Source of the DNA: Paludibacteraceae bacterium
GTDB taxonomy: Bacteria > Bacteroidota > Bacteroidia > Bacteroidales > Paludibacteraceae
Assembly (NCBI GenBank): GCA_017394705.1
Contig: JAFPXH010000006.1
Coordinates: 271,732 to 335,731, forward strand
Reading direction: 5' to 3'
Length of the DNA: 64,000 bases
Shown: positions 8,724-16,384 of the stretch, piece by piece
How the letters are laid out: each line of letters starts with the position of its first letter
Numbering within the stretch: the stretch's first letter is position 1
Program-made: the position numbers and the translations under genes
Notes under the pieces: generated by a model
The model's input: only the letters and a program-made list of their open reading frames with translations
Databases searched by the model: none
What the model was told of the DNA's origin: nothing

Positions 8724-9209
8724 ATGAAGAAATACATCTTAATTGCAGAAGAAGGCGAACGTCCTTTGATAGACAAAGTTAGTCAGGAATTTGGCGTTGA
8801 ATGGCCGGAAGCAGAAGTGGTTGTAACCGGTGTTGGCGCGATAAATATCATCCGCTCGCTGCAAGGCTTGGACCGCGAGGCTGAAGTGCTGAATATCGGC
8901 TATGCCGGAAGTGCGAATTTTGAACTTGGTAATTGGGTGGAAGTGACGGAAGTGCGCCTGAACCATCCAAACGTTACCTACGCGGAGCCGGAATTGAAAG
9001 TTGAAAGTTTAAAGTTGAAAGGAGTGAAGCGCGCGATTTGTTATTCGAATTGCGATTTTGTGTTAGCGTCGGACTACAAAGACTGCGTCTTTGATATGGA
9101 GTTGGCCTTTATCGCATCGCTGGGATTTGCCAAATTGTATAGTCTGAAATATGTGAGTGACAACCTAAGTTTGCATTCTTATCACGACCTAACACACGGA
9201 GTAGAATGA
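8724..9209 (+). CDS. Nucleoside phosphorylase / MTAN-like protein, short
   Basis: A 161-residue protein of the purine nucleoside phosphorylase superfamily. VTGVGAINI and IGYAGS match the substrate-binding strands, DMELAFIA the active-site Met-Glu helix, and LKYVSDN the catalytic Ser-Asp end. It is much shorter than true MTA/SAH nucleosidases (about 230 residues), so substrate and even activity are uncertain. Residues about 91-101 (ELKVESLKLKG) are encoded by an in-frame heptamer array, probably a tolerated insertion. The stop overlaps the rlmI start by 4 nt (ATGA). Confidence 0.75.
   Translation: MKKYILIAEEGERPLIDKVSQEFGVEWPEAEVVVTGVGAINIIRSLQGLDREAEVLNIGYAGSANFELGNWVEVTEVRLNHPNVTYAEPELKVESLKLKGVKRAICYSNCDFVLASDYKDCVFDMELAFIASLGFAKLYSLKYVSDNLSLHSYHDLTHGVE
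8991..9022. repeat. Heptamer array inside the MTAN-like gene
   Basis: Units AATTGAA, AGTTGAA, AGTTTAA and AGTTGAA sit within coding sequence and keep the frame open. Confidence 0.8.
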
Positions 9210-10429
9210 CCACCATTATTTTAAAGCCCCATAAAGAAGAATCGCTGAAGCGTTTTCACCCGTGGGTTTTCTCGGGTGCGATAGCTCGTGTCGTGTTAGA
9301 TGCGGCACACGAGGCGTCTGCTCCTCAAGAAGGTGAGTTGGTACGCGTCGAGAGCAGTAATGGGGATATTTTAGGTGTAGGGCATTGGCAAATAGGTTCG
9401 ATAGCCGTGCGGATATTAGAATTCGGCGTGGCAGACCTGCCTCAAGACTACTGGCATCAGCGTATCCGCGCGGCCTATCGCGTACGTCTGTCTCTCGGTC
9501 TGTTAAACTCCAACAATAACACTTTCCGACTCATTCACGGGGAAGGCGATTTTGTGCCGGGTCTGATAATTGACGTATATGCCGACACAGCGGTTATCCA
9601 AGCGCACTCCGTGGGTATTCATTACTGCCGCGAAGCAATAGCCGAAGCTGTGGTAGCTGAAGTTCCTCAAGTAAAAAATGTGTATTATAAAAGCGACGAC
9701 ACATTGCCATTCAAAGCGGATATATCCGGCATGAAAGTGGGGTATTTAGTGGAAAGCGGAAAGCCGAAAGTGGAAAGTGAAGAGTTCTGGTCAAAGGAAA
9801 ACGGGTTGGAGTTTCGGATTGATTGGTTGCGCGGGCAGAAAACCGGTTTCTTTATCGACCAGCGGGAGAATCGTGCGCTGGTAGAGCGTTATGCGTCGGG
9901 CAAAGAAGTGCTGAACATGTTCTGCTACACCGGCGGGTTCTCGTTGTACGCATTGCGTGGCGGAGCAAAACATGTCGATTCGGTAGATGTGAGTCAGAAA
10001 GCAATCGATTTGGTGAACGCCAACGTGGCACATAATTTTCCAAAGGCGACCAACCATACATCCGTATGCGCCGACGCGTTTGAGTATCTTAGTGCACAGA
10101 AAACGGCCGGTCGGACGTTTGACCTCATTATTCTCGACCCTCCGGCTTTCGCCAAACATCGCGATGCGGTAAAGAACGCATTGCGCGGGTATCAACGTAT
10201 TAACGCGAAGGCGATAGAAATGATTCGTCCGGGCGGTGTGCTCTTCACATTCTCTTGCTCGCAGGCCGTGGACAAAGAGGCATTCCGTCTGGCAGTCTTC
10301 AGTGCCGCCGCTTCTGTAGGAAGAAAAGTGCGGATCTTGCACCAACTGCATCAACCGCAAGACCATCCGATTAATATTTATCATCCCGAAGGAGAATACC
10401 TGAAGGGCTTAGTACTGTACATAGAATGA
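9206..10429 (+). CDS. rlmI: 23S rRNA (cytosine-C5) methyltransferase RlmI family
   Basis: A 407-residue protein with an N-terminal PUA-like domain (about 1-85) and a C-terminal Rossmann methyltransferase. The SAM-binding segment VLNMFCYTGGFSLYALRGGA lies at about 234-253, and the catalytic-site motif LILDPPAFAKHRDAV at about 309-323. It probably methylates a 23S rRNA cytosine; the exact position is inferred from the family. A heptamer array encodes an extra Lys/Glu/Ser-rich segment at about 182-193, between the linker and the MTase domain. It overlaps both neighbours by 4 nt (ATGA). Confidence 0.9.
   Translation: MTTIILKPHKEESLKRFHPWVFSGAIARVVLDAAHEASAPQEGELVRVESSNGDILGVGHWQIGSIAVRILEFGVADLPQDYWHQRIRAAYRVRLSLGLLNSNNNTFRLIHGEGDFVPGLIIDVYADTAVIQAHSVGIHYCREAIAEAVVAEVPQVKNVYYKSDDTLPFKADISGMKVGYLVESGKPKVESEEFWSKENGLEFRIDWLRGQKTGFFIDQRENRALVERYASGKEVLNMFCYTGGFSLYALRGGAKHVDSVDVSQKAIDLVNANVAHNFPKATNHTSVCADAFEYLSAQKTAGRTFDLIILDPPAFAKHRDAVKNALRGYQRINAKAIEMIRPGGVLFTFSCSQAVDKEAFRLAVFSAAASVGRKVRILHQLHQPQDHPINIYHPEGEYLKGLVLYIE
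9750..9783. repeat. Heptamer array inside rlmI
   Basis: Units GGAAAGC, GGAAAGC, CGAAAGT and GGAAAGT follow one another in frame within rlmI. Confidence 0.8.
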
Positions 10430-11307
10430 AAATCGTTTGTTTTGACACAGAGACTACGGGTCTCGAGGTACAAAAAGACCATATTATCCAACTTTCGTTG
10501 GTAAAAGTAGAGACCGATAACTGGCAAATCATTGACCAGCGAGATTGGTATATTTTGCCGGATTGCGCGTTCACTATTCCCGCTGAAGCCGAAGCCGTAC
10601 ACCATATAAGCAAGGATTTTTTACAAGCGAACGGGGTTTCGCTTCGAAGCATTTATGACGACTTGATCAGTTTCACGAACGGTTGCGATATATTGTCGTA
10701 TAACGGTAATGGGTTTGATGCGCCCATTCTTTATTACAATCTCAAGCGTTTGGGACTGTCTTTTGATTTCAACAACCGCACATGGTACGACGCCCTTGCA
10801 CTCGAACGCATTCATATGGAAGGTAAGGTTGATCCGGAGACAGGCGAGCGTTACCATTGTAACTTGACGGCCGCTTATACGCGCTATTACGGTCACCCGT
10901 TCGAAGGAGCGCATAACTCCTTGGATGACGTAATGGCGACGATTGAGGTTTTCAAAGCGCAAATAGCCGCGCATGGCTGGGAATGGGCACAAAGAGATGA
11001 ATTCGGCTTTATTTCATACGATCGCTGGCTCTATAAAAAAGGGGATTATTACTATCTCAACCAGGGCGGACACAAAGGTGAATCGATTGAATCCATGCTC
11101 CGCATTGACCGCAGTTATCTGGAGTGGATTGTAGATAAATGCAAATGGACCGACCGTCAGACGCAGGAAATCATCGAACCGTATCTGGGACGCTTTGTTT
11201 CGCCCACCATGCCCATCACCACTCCGCCTGCCGGTACTAAACCTTCTTCGCGAGGGAAAAAACGGCCTAAAGGTATCATTACTGACGCCGATTTGAGTCT
11301 CTTTTGA
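10426..11307 (+). CDS. DEDDh 3'-5' exonuclease (DnaQ/RNase T-like)
   Basis: A 293-residue protein opening with the ExoI motif FDTETTGL (Asp7, Glu9). ExoII lies around SYNGNGFDAPIL, and ExoIII is HNSLDDV with the His and Asp expected of the DEDDh class. After about residue 185 comes an extra region with YYYLNQGGHKGE and WIVDKC segments, as in Bacteroidota 3'-5' exonucleases, and a basic C terminus. It may act in repair or RNA turnover; it is not clearly the replicative epsilon subunit. It is the third gene of the operon starting at 8724. Confidence 0.88.
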   Translation: MKIVCFDTETTGLEVQKDHIIQLSLVKVETDNWQIIDQRDWYILPDCAFTIPAEAEAVHHISKDFLQANGVSLRSIYDDLISFTNGCDILSYNGNGFDAPILYYNLKRLGLSFDFNNRTWYDALALERIHMEGKVDPETGERYHCNLTAAYTRYYGHPFEGAHNSLDDVMATIEVFKAQIAAHGWEWAQRDEFGFISYDRWLYKKGDYYYLNQGGHKGESIESMLRIDRSYLEWIVDKCKWTDRQTQEIIEPYLGRFVSPTMPITTPPAGTKPSSRGKKRPKGIITDADLSLF

Positions 11308-11357
11308 TGACCTTTGACAGAAAAAACTACTGCTTTTGACACTTTTTCTCTGAAAAA

Positions 11358-11390
11358 TTTGGTCATTTCAAAAAAAAGCAGTACCTTTGC
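11358..11390 (+). promoter_or_regulatory. Promoter of tRNA-fMet
   Basis: TTTG at 11358-11361 and TACCTTTGC at 11382-11390, spaced 20 nt, with AAAAAAAGCAG before the -7 box. Confidence 0.85.
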
Positions 11391-11415
11391 ACCCGCTTTC
11401 GAAAGAAAGATGTAT

Positions 11416-11487
<72 letters not shown>

Positions 11488-11492
11488 CTTAG

Positions 11493-11516
11493 GGCAAACG
11501 GGAGTTTGCCTTTTTT
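11493..11516 (+). terminator. Terminator after tRNA-fMet
   Basis: Stem GGCAAAC/GTTTGCC with a 4-nt loop, followed by six T. Confidence 0.9.
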
Positions 11517-11530
11517 AGTAAACGACCATT

Positions 11531-12823
11531 ATGCGAAAACACATTCTCTTTGCTTTAGCCTGCTTTTACGCCATGACGCTTTCCGCGGTGGAACGCGTTT
11601 CGCTGGAACAACTCCAAGCTGATTGGAATCGTTACAAAGGACAGTTTGTGCAAATAACCTCACCTCTTGTGGTGTGCGGTAGTTTTTACGATTCTCTGAT
11701 TCTTGCGCCCGAACGTTTTTATTGCCCTGAGGAGCGCGCCGTGGGTTTGGCAGAAGGTGACAGTACGGTTTACCGGCAGATAGAGGAGGCAAATCGGGCG
11801 GCCAGTATAGTCGTTCATTGCAGGAATAATTATTATAATGTTCGGACGGGCGACCGTGTGCGCAGTGTTAGCGCGCGCGTGACGAGCGAGCGGCATTTGG
11901 TATCCGGACAAGGCGTCAAGACTCGTCACACATCGCAGCCGCGTTTGCCACACAAGACAAAAGAGGAAATGCGGGTGGTAGGTGCGAATATAGAGAATTA
12001 TTTTGCCGATTTGGGTGGATATGCCACCAAACGCACCACACCGGAACAGCAGGCACTGAAGACCCGTAAGTTAGTCAAAGCCATCCGTGGAATGCACGCC
12101 GACCTGATAGCTTGCTGTGAGATGCAAGTAGGACATAAGGCCCCGGAGATGTTACTCGCCACCTTGAATAAAGGCAGGAAGCATTATGCATATGTCTCGA
12201 TGCCTATGCCTGATATTGACCGCATAGGCGGTTGTTTCCTTTATCGCACCGACCGCGTACGTCCGATAGAGACACCTTTGTCCGCATACGCAGACACCAC
12301 ATCTCATTACTATGCTCGTATGTTTGCACAGGGTTTCGAGCAATTGGACAAAAAAGGCCGTTCTACCGGTAAAAAGTTCATCGTCAGCCTGAATCATTTC
12401 AAGTCCAAACGTCCCGGACGCGGCAATTATGACACCAACCTCAAGCGTCTGGATAACGCGGATTCGTTGTTAGCTATGCTGCCTAAAGCCGTGGAACTCT
12501 TCGGTGATTCGGACCTGCTGCTATTGGGTGATTATAATTGCTACACCCGGGAGTCGCCTATTCAGGCCATTGTCCACGCGGGCTACGACGATCAGTTAAT
12601 GCGTTTCTGTCCGAACGACTATTCCTATGTTTTCAAGGGGGAGATGGGTTTTCTGGACCGCTGTTTTACCAATCCTTCTATGGGCACACAAATCATCCGT
12701 GTTGTGCCGTGGCACGTCAATGCCGATTGGTATTATCAGCATGGCGCGTATAAGATGAAAGATAAAAGTCTCCACCGCTATGCCGACCATGAGCCGATTA
12801 TAGTGGATATCAAATTAAAATAA
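11531..12823 (+). CDS. Secreted endonuclease/exonuclease/phosphatase family protein
   Basis: A 430-residue protein with a signal peptide (about 1-19, hydrophobic ALACFYAMTLS). An OB-like beta domain (about 20-135) is followed by an EEP nuclease-like domain (about 148-430). Catalytic landmarks are NIENYF, CCEMQ (Glu), SLNHFKSK, LLLGDYNCY (Asp, Asn) and the terminal ADHEPI (Asp-His). The arrangement resembles secreted nucleases of the ExeM/NucH kind, suggesting extracellular nucleic acid use; a phosphodiesterase with another substrate is possible. It stands alone, with a terminator on each side. Confidence 0.85.
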   Translation: MRKHILFALACFYAMTLSAVERVSLEQLQADWNRYKGQFVQITSPLVVCGSFYDSLILAPERFYCPEERAVGLAEGDSTVYRQIEEANRAASIVVHCRNNYYNVRTGDRVRSVSARVTSERHLVSGQGVKTRHTSQPRLPHKTKEEMRVVGANIENYFADLGGYATKRTTPEQQALKTRKLVKAIRGMHADLIACCEMQVGHKAPEMLLATLNKGRKHYAYVSMPMPDIDRIGGCFLYRTDRVRPIETPLSAYADTTSHYYARMFAQGFEQLDKKGRSTGKKFIVSLNHFKSKRPGRGNYDTNLKRLDNADSLLAMLPKAVELFGDSDLLLLGDYNCYTRESPIQAIVHAGYDDQLMRFCPNDYSYVFKGEMGFLDRCFTNPSMGTQIIRVVPWHVNADWYYQHGAYKMKDKSLHRYADHEPIIVDIKLK

Positions 12824-12824
12824 C

Positions 12825-12851
12825 AAAAGGCAGCCAAAGTGGCTGCCTTTT
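12825..12851 (+). terminator. Terminator after the EEP-family gene
   Basis: A 12-bp stem AAAAGGCAGCCA/TGGCTGCCTTTT with a 3-nt loop. The T run is within the stem arm, and the hairpin could work on both strands. Confidence 0.85.
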
Positions 12852-12908
12852 GTGACCCCGCTGGACAAATTTACTAATTTGCACCTGCGGTGCGAGCTTC
12901 TCGCTCTG

Positions 12909-12982
12909 TGACCCCGCTGGGGCTCAAACCCAGAACCTTCAGAACCGGAATCTGACACTCTATTCAATTGAGCTACGGGGCC
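12909..12982 (-). tRNA. tRNA-Arg (CCG)
   Basis: On the minus strand: acceptor GGCCCCG/CGGGGTC, anticodon loop TTCCGGT giving CCG, T arm CTGGG/CCCAG, discriminator A73, no CCA encoded. Its last 12 nt plus flank (14 nt in all) are repeated 56 nt downstream at 12851-12864. It probably shares a transcript with the GNAT-Fur-peptidase operon upstream. Confidence 0.95.
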
Positions 12983-12998
12983 TTGCATCAGCGACGCT

Positions 12999-13685
12999 TT
13001 ATCTTCTGGATCCTCCGAGAAGGATGAGAATGTAATATATCAGTGTAGCGAGGGAACTTAGTGCCGCCACTACATAAGTATAGGCCGCGCTGTGGAGAGC
13101 ATCACTCGCCATCTCTGTGGTATGGTTATCGGTTATGCCCGCTTCACGCAGCCATTGTACAGCGCGCTGGCTGGCATTCACCTCCACCGGTAAAGTGACA
13201 AAGGAAAACAAGGTAGTCAGTGCAAACAGTGCGATGCCTATCATCATCAACTGCGGGAAAGTGTTGATGGTCAACATACCCGCCAGCAGTATCCATGTCA
13301 TCCAATTGCTGGCAAACGACACAACGGGAACCAGAGCCGAACGCATTCTCAACGGCGCGTACGCCGTGGCATGCTGAACGGCATGCCCGCACTCATGCGC
13401 CGCCACCGCTGCCGCTGCCACATTAGCACCATTATACACCTCCTCCGACAGGTTAACGGTCTGCGTTGCAGGGTTATAGTGGTCGGTCAACTGACCTTTG
13501 ATACAAGTTATCTTCACATCATTGATGCCATGGTCGCGCAGCATCTTTTCCGCCACGTCCCGTCCCGTCAACGGCAACCTTTCTTTACTATAACGCTCGA
13601 ACTTACGCTTGAGCGAAGCGGATACAACCCAACTCGCCAAAGCGACTCCGAGGAATAAAATCCAATATAATGTGGTTGTTGTCAT
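12999..13685 (-). CDS. Membrane zinc metallopeptidase (YugP/DUF2268-like class)
   Basis: A 228-residue integral membrane protein with the zinc site HECGHAVQH (HExxH) at about 97-105. Hydrophobic segments lie at the N terminus (about 5-20), in the middle (about 117-165, two helices) and at the C terminus (about 205-224). Overall architecture matches the YugP-type neutral zinc peptidases (Peptidase_Zn2). The substrate is unknown. Its start overlaps the Fur-family stop by 4 nt, so peptidase and regulator are coupled. Confidence 0.85.
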   Translation of the reverse strand: MTTTTLYWILFLGVALASWVVSASLKRKFERYSKERLPLTGRDVAEKMLRDHGINDVKITCIKGQLTDHYNPATQTVNLSEEVYNGANVAAAAVAAHECGHAVQHATAYAPLRMRSALVPVVSFASNWMTWILLAGMLTINTFPQLMMIGIALFALTTLFSFVTLPVEVNASQRAVQWLREAGITDNHTTEMASDALHSAAYTYVVAALSSLATLIYYILILLGGSRR

Positions 13686-14149
13686 AAGTTATTCTTTGTC
13701 TTTTTCAATTGCTTGCATTTCTTGCACTCTCCGTACACGAACAATGTGAATTGCTGCAAGTTAAAATTCGAATATTTGCGTGCGCGGATAATGCGTTCAA
13801 TAGCTTTGTCATGAAAATATGAAACTCGTCCGCATTTCTCGCATATCATTTGCATCTTCACTTGGTTATCCGCCTCAACCTCGTATAATGTTTTGGTGCG
13901 CTGACCGCGCTGACGCTCAATTGCGTGCACAATGTGCGCACTGACGAACAAGCGCAACACATTATATATTGTTCCTATAGATATACGATCCTCCTCACAA
14001 GCCTGCGCCAATTCTTCCGTTGTGAAAGGTTGCGGTAAGAGGCATAATTTCTCCAATACCGTCTGACGGACATCCGAATGACGAAGCCCGGCCTGAGCCG
14101 AATAAGCTTTTAGACGCTCCGAGGTGATATCTAACAGCGATTTTTTCAC
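13682..14149 (-). CDS. Fur family transcriptional regulator
   Basis: A 155-residue Fur/PerR/Zur-type repressor. The winged helix spans about 20-85 (GTIYNVLRLF is the recognition helix), and the dimerisation domain has the two zinc-knuckle pairs CEKC and CKKC. The regulatory metal cannot be read from sequence; the two CxxC pairs only show the structural zinc site. It lies between a GNAT gene (1-nt stop/start overlap) and a zinc peptidase (4-nt overlap), which may be its targets. Confidence 0.9.
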   Translation of the reverse strand: MKKSLLDITSERLKAYSAQAGLRHSDVRQTVLEKLCLLPQPFTTEELAQACEEDRISIGTIYNVLRLFVSAHIVHAIERQRGQRTKTLYEVEADNQVKMQMICEKCGRVSYFHDKAIERIIRARKYSNFNLQQFTLFVYGECKKCKQLKKTKNNL

Positions 14150-15282
14150 TACCCTATAGATTTGATATACGCCCGGCGACGCTTGTGCTGCTTATGGTCG
14201 AACTGCGTAAAATTGGAGATGTTCTTGGTATTGGTTTCCAAGATGGAGGTTGTCTCCAGAATCTTAATTCCATACCTGTTCATACGCGGGATTTGATCCT
14301 GGAAGAACAAAGCATTCACGCCGGTATTCTGATAGTCCGGACGCACAGCTATAAGCAGCAGATTGAAGACCTCCATATGTTTCGCTTTCAGCGCCTTAAG
14401 GATATGATACCAACCGAAGGGGAATAAGTGACCGCGGCATTTACGCAGCGCGTTGGATATATCCGGCATTCCCAAGCCCACTCCCACAATCTCGTCTTTC
14501 TCGTTAACTACCAGCGTAACGAAATCGAAGTTGAGAATCGGGAAATACATGTTCTTATAGTAGTTCTTCTGCTTGTCCGTCATAGGCTGGAAGTTATACA
14601 ACTTCTGGTATGCTTCGTCTATCACGTCCATATATTGGATGCCATACTTACGCACAAGTTCGCGGGAGTTTTTCACTTTGTCCACCCGTACATGAGAACG
14701 CTGCTTCACGATCTCCGCTATACGGTCCAAGCGCTCCGGACAGCCCTGTGGCGGATACACCTGAAGTTCGATCCAGTCTGCCTCTTTGACCAAACCGTAA
14801 GCTTCTATGTGCTTTACGTAATACGGATAGTTATACAACGAAGCCATCGGAGCGAGGTATTCGTATCCCTCCAGCAACAACCCCTCATGGTCAAAGTCCG
14901 TGAATCCGACCGGTCCGTTAAGCGCATCCATTCCGCGAGCTTTACCCCATGCTACCACTACATCCAGCAATGCTTTGCTAACCTCCTGGTCATCGATAAA
15001 ATCGAACCAACCGAAACGAACATGTTTGTAATTCCATTTCTCGTTAGCACGCCGATTGATAAGGCCGGCTATACGCCCGACAGCCTTGCCGTCGCGATAA
15101 GCCATCCATAACTGATATTCGCACACCTCCAACGCGGGGTTATGCTTCGGGTCGAAGCAATTCATCTCGTCAAAGAACAAAGGCGGACAGTAGTATGGGC
15201 AATCGCTATAGAGTTCATTCGCGAACTCAATAAATTGCTTCAATTCCCTGCGGGAGTTTATTTCACGGATTTCCAAAGCCAT
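14149..15282 (-). CDS. GNAT-fold N-acetyltransferase-like protein
   Basis: About 377 residues from the ATG at 15282. A longer frame starts at a TTG in the promoter -7 box and is rejected. It matches the Bacteroidota GNAT-like family of about 380 residues: an N-terminal half with NELYSDCPYYCPPL and RIAGLINRRANE, and a C-terminal GNAT-type fold ending in KILETTSILETNTKN. The substrate is unknown. It is the first gene of an operon with Fur-family and zinc-peptidase genes. Confidence 0.75.
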   Translation of the reverse strand: MALEIREINSRRELKQFIEFANELYSDCPYYCPPLFFDEMNCFDPKHNPALEVCEYQLWMAYRDGKAVGRIAGLINRRANEKWNYKHVRFGWFDFIDDQEVSKALLDVVVAWGKARGMDALNGPVGFTDFDHEGLLLEGYEYLAPMASLYNYPYYVKHIEAYGLVKEADWIELQVYPPQGCPERLDRIAEIVKQRSHVRVDKVKNSRELVRKYGIQYMDVIDEAYQKLYNFQPMTDKQKNYYKNMYFPILNFDFVTLVVNEKDEIVGVGLGMPDISNALRKCRGHLFPFGWYHILKALKAKHMEVFNLLLIAVRPDYQNTGVNALFFQDQIPRMNRYGIKILETTSILETNTKNISNFTQFDHKQHKRRRAYIKSIG

Positions 15283-15302
15283 AAGCAATGCACATTTCGC
15301 AT

Positions 15303-15335
15303 GCAAAAGTACTGCTTTTCGCTGATATATGCAAA
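15303..15335 (-). promoter_or_regulatory. Promoter of the GNAT-Fur-peptidase operon
   Basis: Minus-strand -7 TACTTTTGC (15303-15311) with AAAAGCAG before it and a TTTGC -33 box at 15331-15335. Confidence 0.75.
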
Positions 15336-15392
15336 TATTTCAACAAAAAAAATAGATTTTACTCTATTTTACCGCCTCTTTTCATTTTCTTC

Positions 15393-15424
15393 TTTCCGCT
15401 TCCAATTATTATATGTATCTTTGC
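15393..15424 (+). promoter_or_regulatory. Promoter of the signalling operon (15.4-23.6 kb)
   Basis: A clear -7 TATCTTTGC at 15416-15424; the -33 region is weak (TTTCCG). Transcription should start about 5-8 nt later, leaving almost no leader before the lipoprotein gene. Confidence 0.65.
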
Positions 15425-15433
15425 ATGCGAATT

Positions 15434-16384
15434 ATGCGTATGATGAAACGAATTGTTTTTTTTCTTTTTACTGCCTTGGCTTTAGCAGGTTGTACTGACA
15501 CGGAACAGGAGTTGCGTGAACGCGCAGCCGAGTTATGTATGTATATCCCGGACCATGAGTTATTGGCAGAGTCGAAGGATTATCTGACGGAAGATTTCTA
15601 TGCGTTGCTGGACACGATGTTCTATCGTCTGCCTGAGCACGAAGCGATGGATCATGAGTGGCTCTATTATTTCGTGACGGGAAACGGTGGCACGATGGCT
15701 GATTTTGAAGTGACGCAGGTTGAGCGAACGGACAAGCGCCATGCGGTGGCCACTATCCTTGTGCGACAAGTATGGGAAGATGGCTCGTATGCCGAAGAGA
15801 CGGATCTGGAGGAGCACAAATTATACATGGAGAAAGTGAACGGAAAGTGGCTGATGGCGGATTTTGACGGGCATAAAGAAGACTGCAGCCGCTATATTGC
15901 CAATAACCGGCGCGAGCAAGCGCTTAGACGAGCCCTCAGCGATTATCTCATCCGTGAGATTGGTCCGCATTATTTGCTAGGCGAATTATGTATCCCCACC
16001 TTAATGATTGTAGCGGAAGAGGAAGAGCAGGTGTGGGGTGATTTCTGGATTTTCTGGTACAACACTTCCGGCGACACCCTCAAGACTGTCTCCGGCGGCA
16101 GCCATCCGGGGGTTATGACTATTCGTTATGACAACGGCTCTCCCATAGTTGCATCATTTGAGCAAGTGGAAGATGGAGCACAGTTCCTGCCTAGTGCCGA
16201 ACGCATTTTCAAAGGACACTATGATATTTTCCACAACATGCACGCAAACCAAACTGTGCGTGAGGCTGTGCGACACGAGCAATTGGTAGAATACATCCGC
16301 GACAACCGTCTGAATATCCATTATTATCAAGACTACGGATGGCCGGCGGTAAAATTGGAGTCAAACACAGGCAACTATGACTAA
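15434..16384 (+). CDS. Hypothetical lipoprotein at head of signalling operon
   Basis: About 316 residues. A lipoprotein signal ends in the lipobox ALAG-C (C about 20). Alternative ATGs at 15440 and 15443 are equally possible, since the promoter leaves a very short leader. The mature part is acidic, with Glu/Asp clusters and two similar-looking segments ending in Trp/Tyr-rich strands (LYMEKVNGKWLMADFDG and a later GDFWIFWYN). No known domain was recognised. The gene overlaps the sensor phosphatase start by 8 nt, which suggests that it works with that membrane protein, perhaps as a periplasmic ligand or stress sensor; this is inference. Confidence 0.6.
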   Translation: MRMMKRIVFFLFTALALAGCTDTEQELRERAAELCMYIPDHELLAESKDYLTEDFYALLDTMFYRLPEHEAMDHEWLYYFVTGNGGTMADFEVTQVERTDKRHAVATILVRQVWEDGSYAEETDLEEHKLYMEKVNGKWLMADFDGHKEDCSRYIANNRREQALRRALSDYLIREIGPHYLLGELCIPTLMIVAEEEEQVWGDFWIFWYNTSGDTLKTVSGGSHPGVMTIRYDNGSPIVASFEQVEDGAQFLPSAERIFKGHYDIFHNMHANQTVREAVRHEQLVEYIRDNRLNIHYYQDYGWPAVKLESNTGNYD

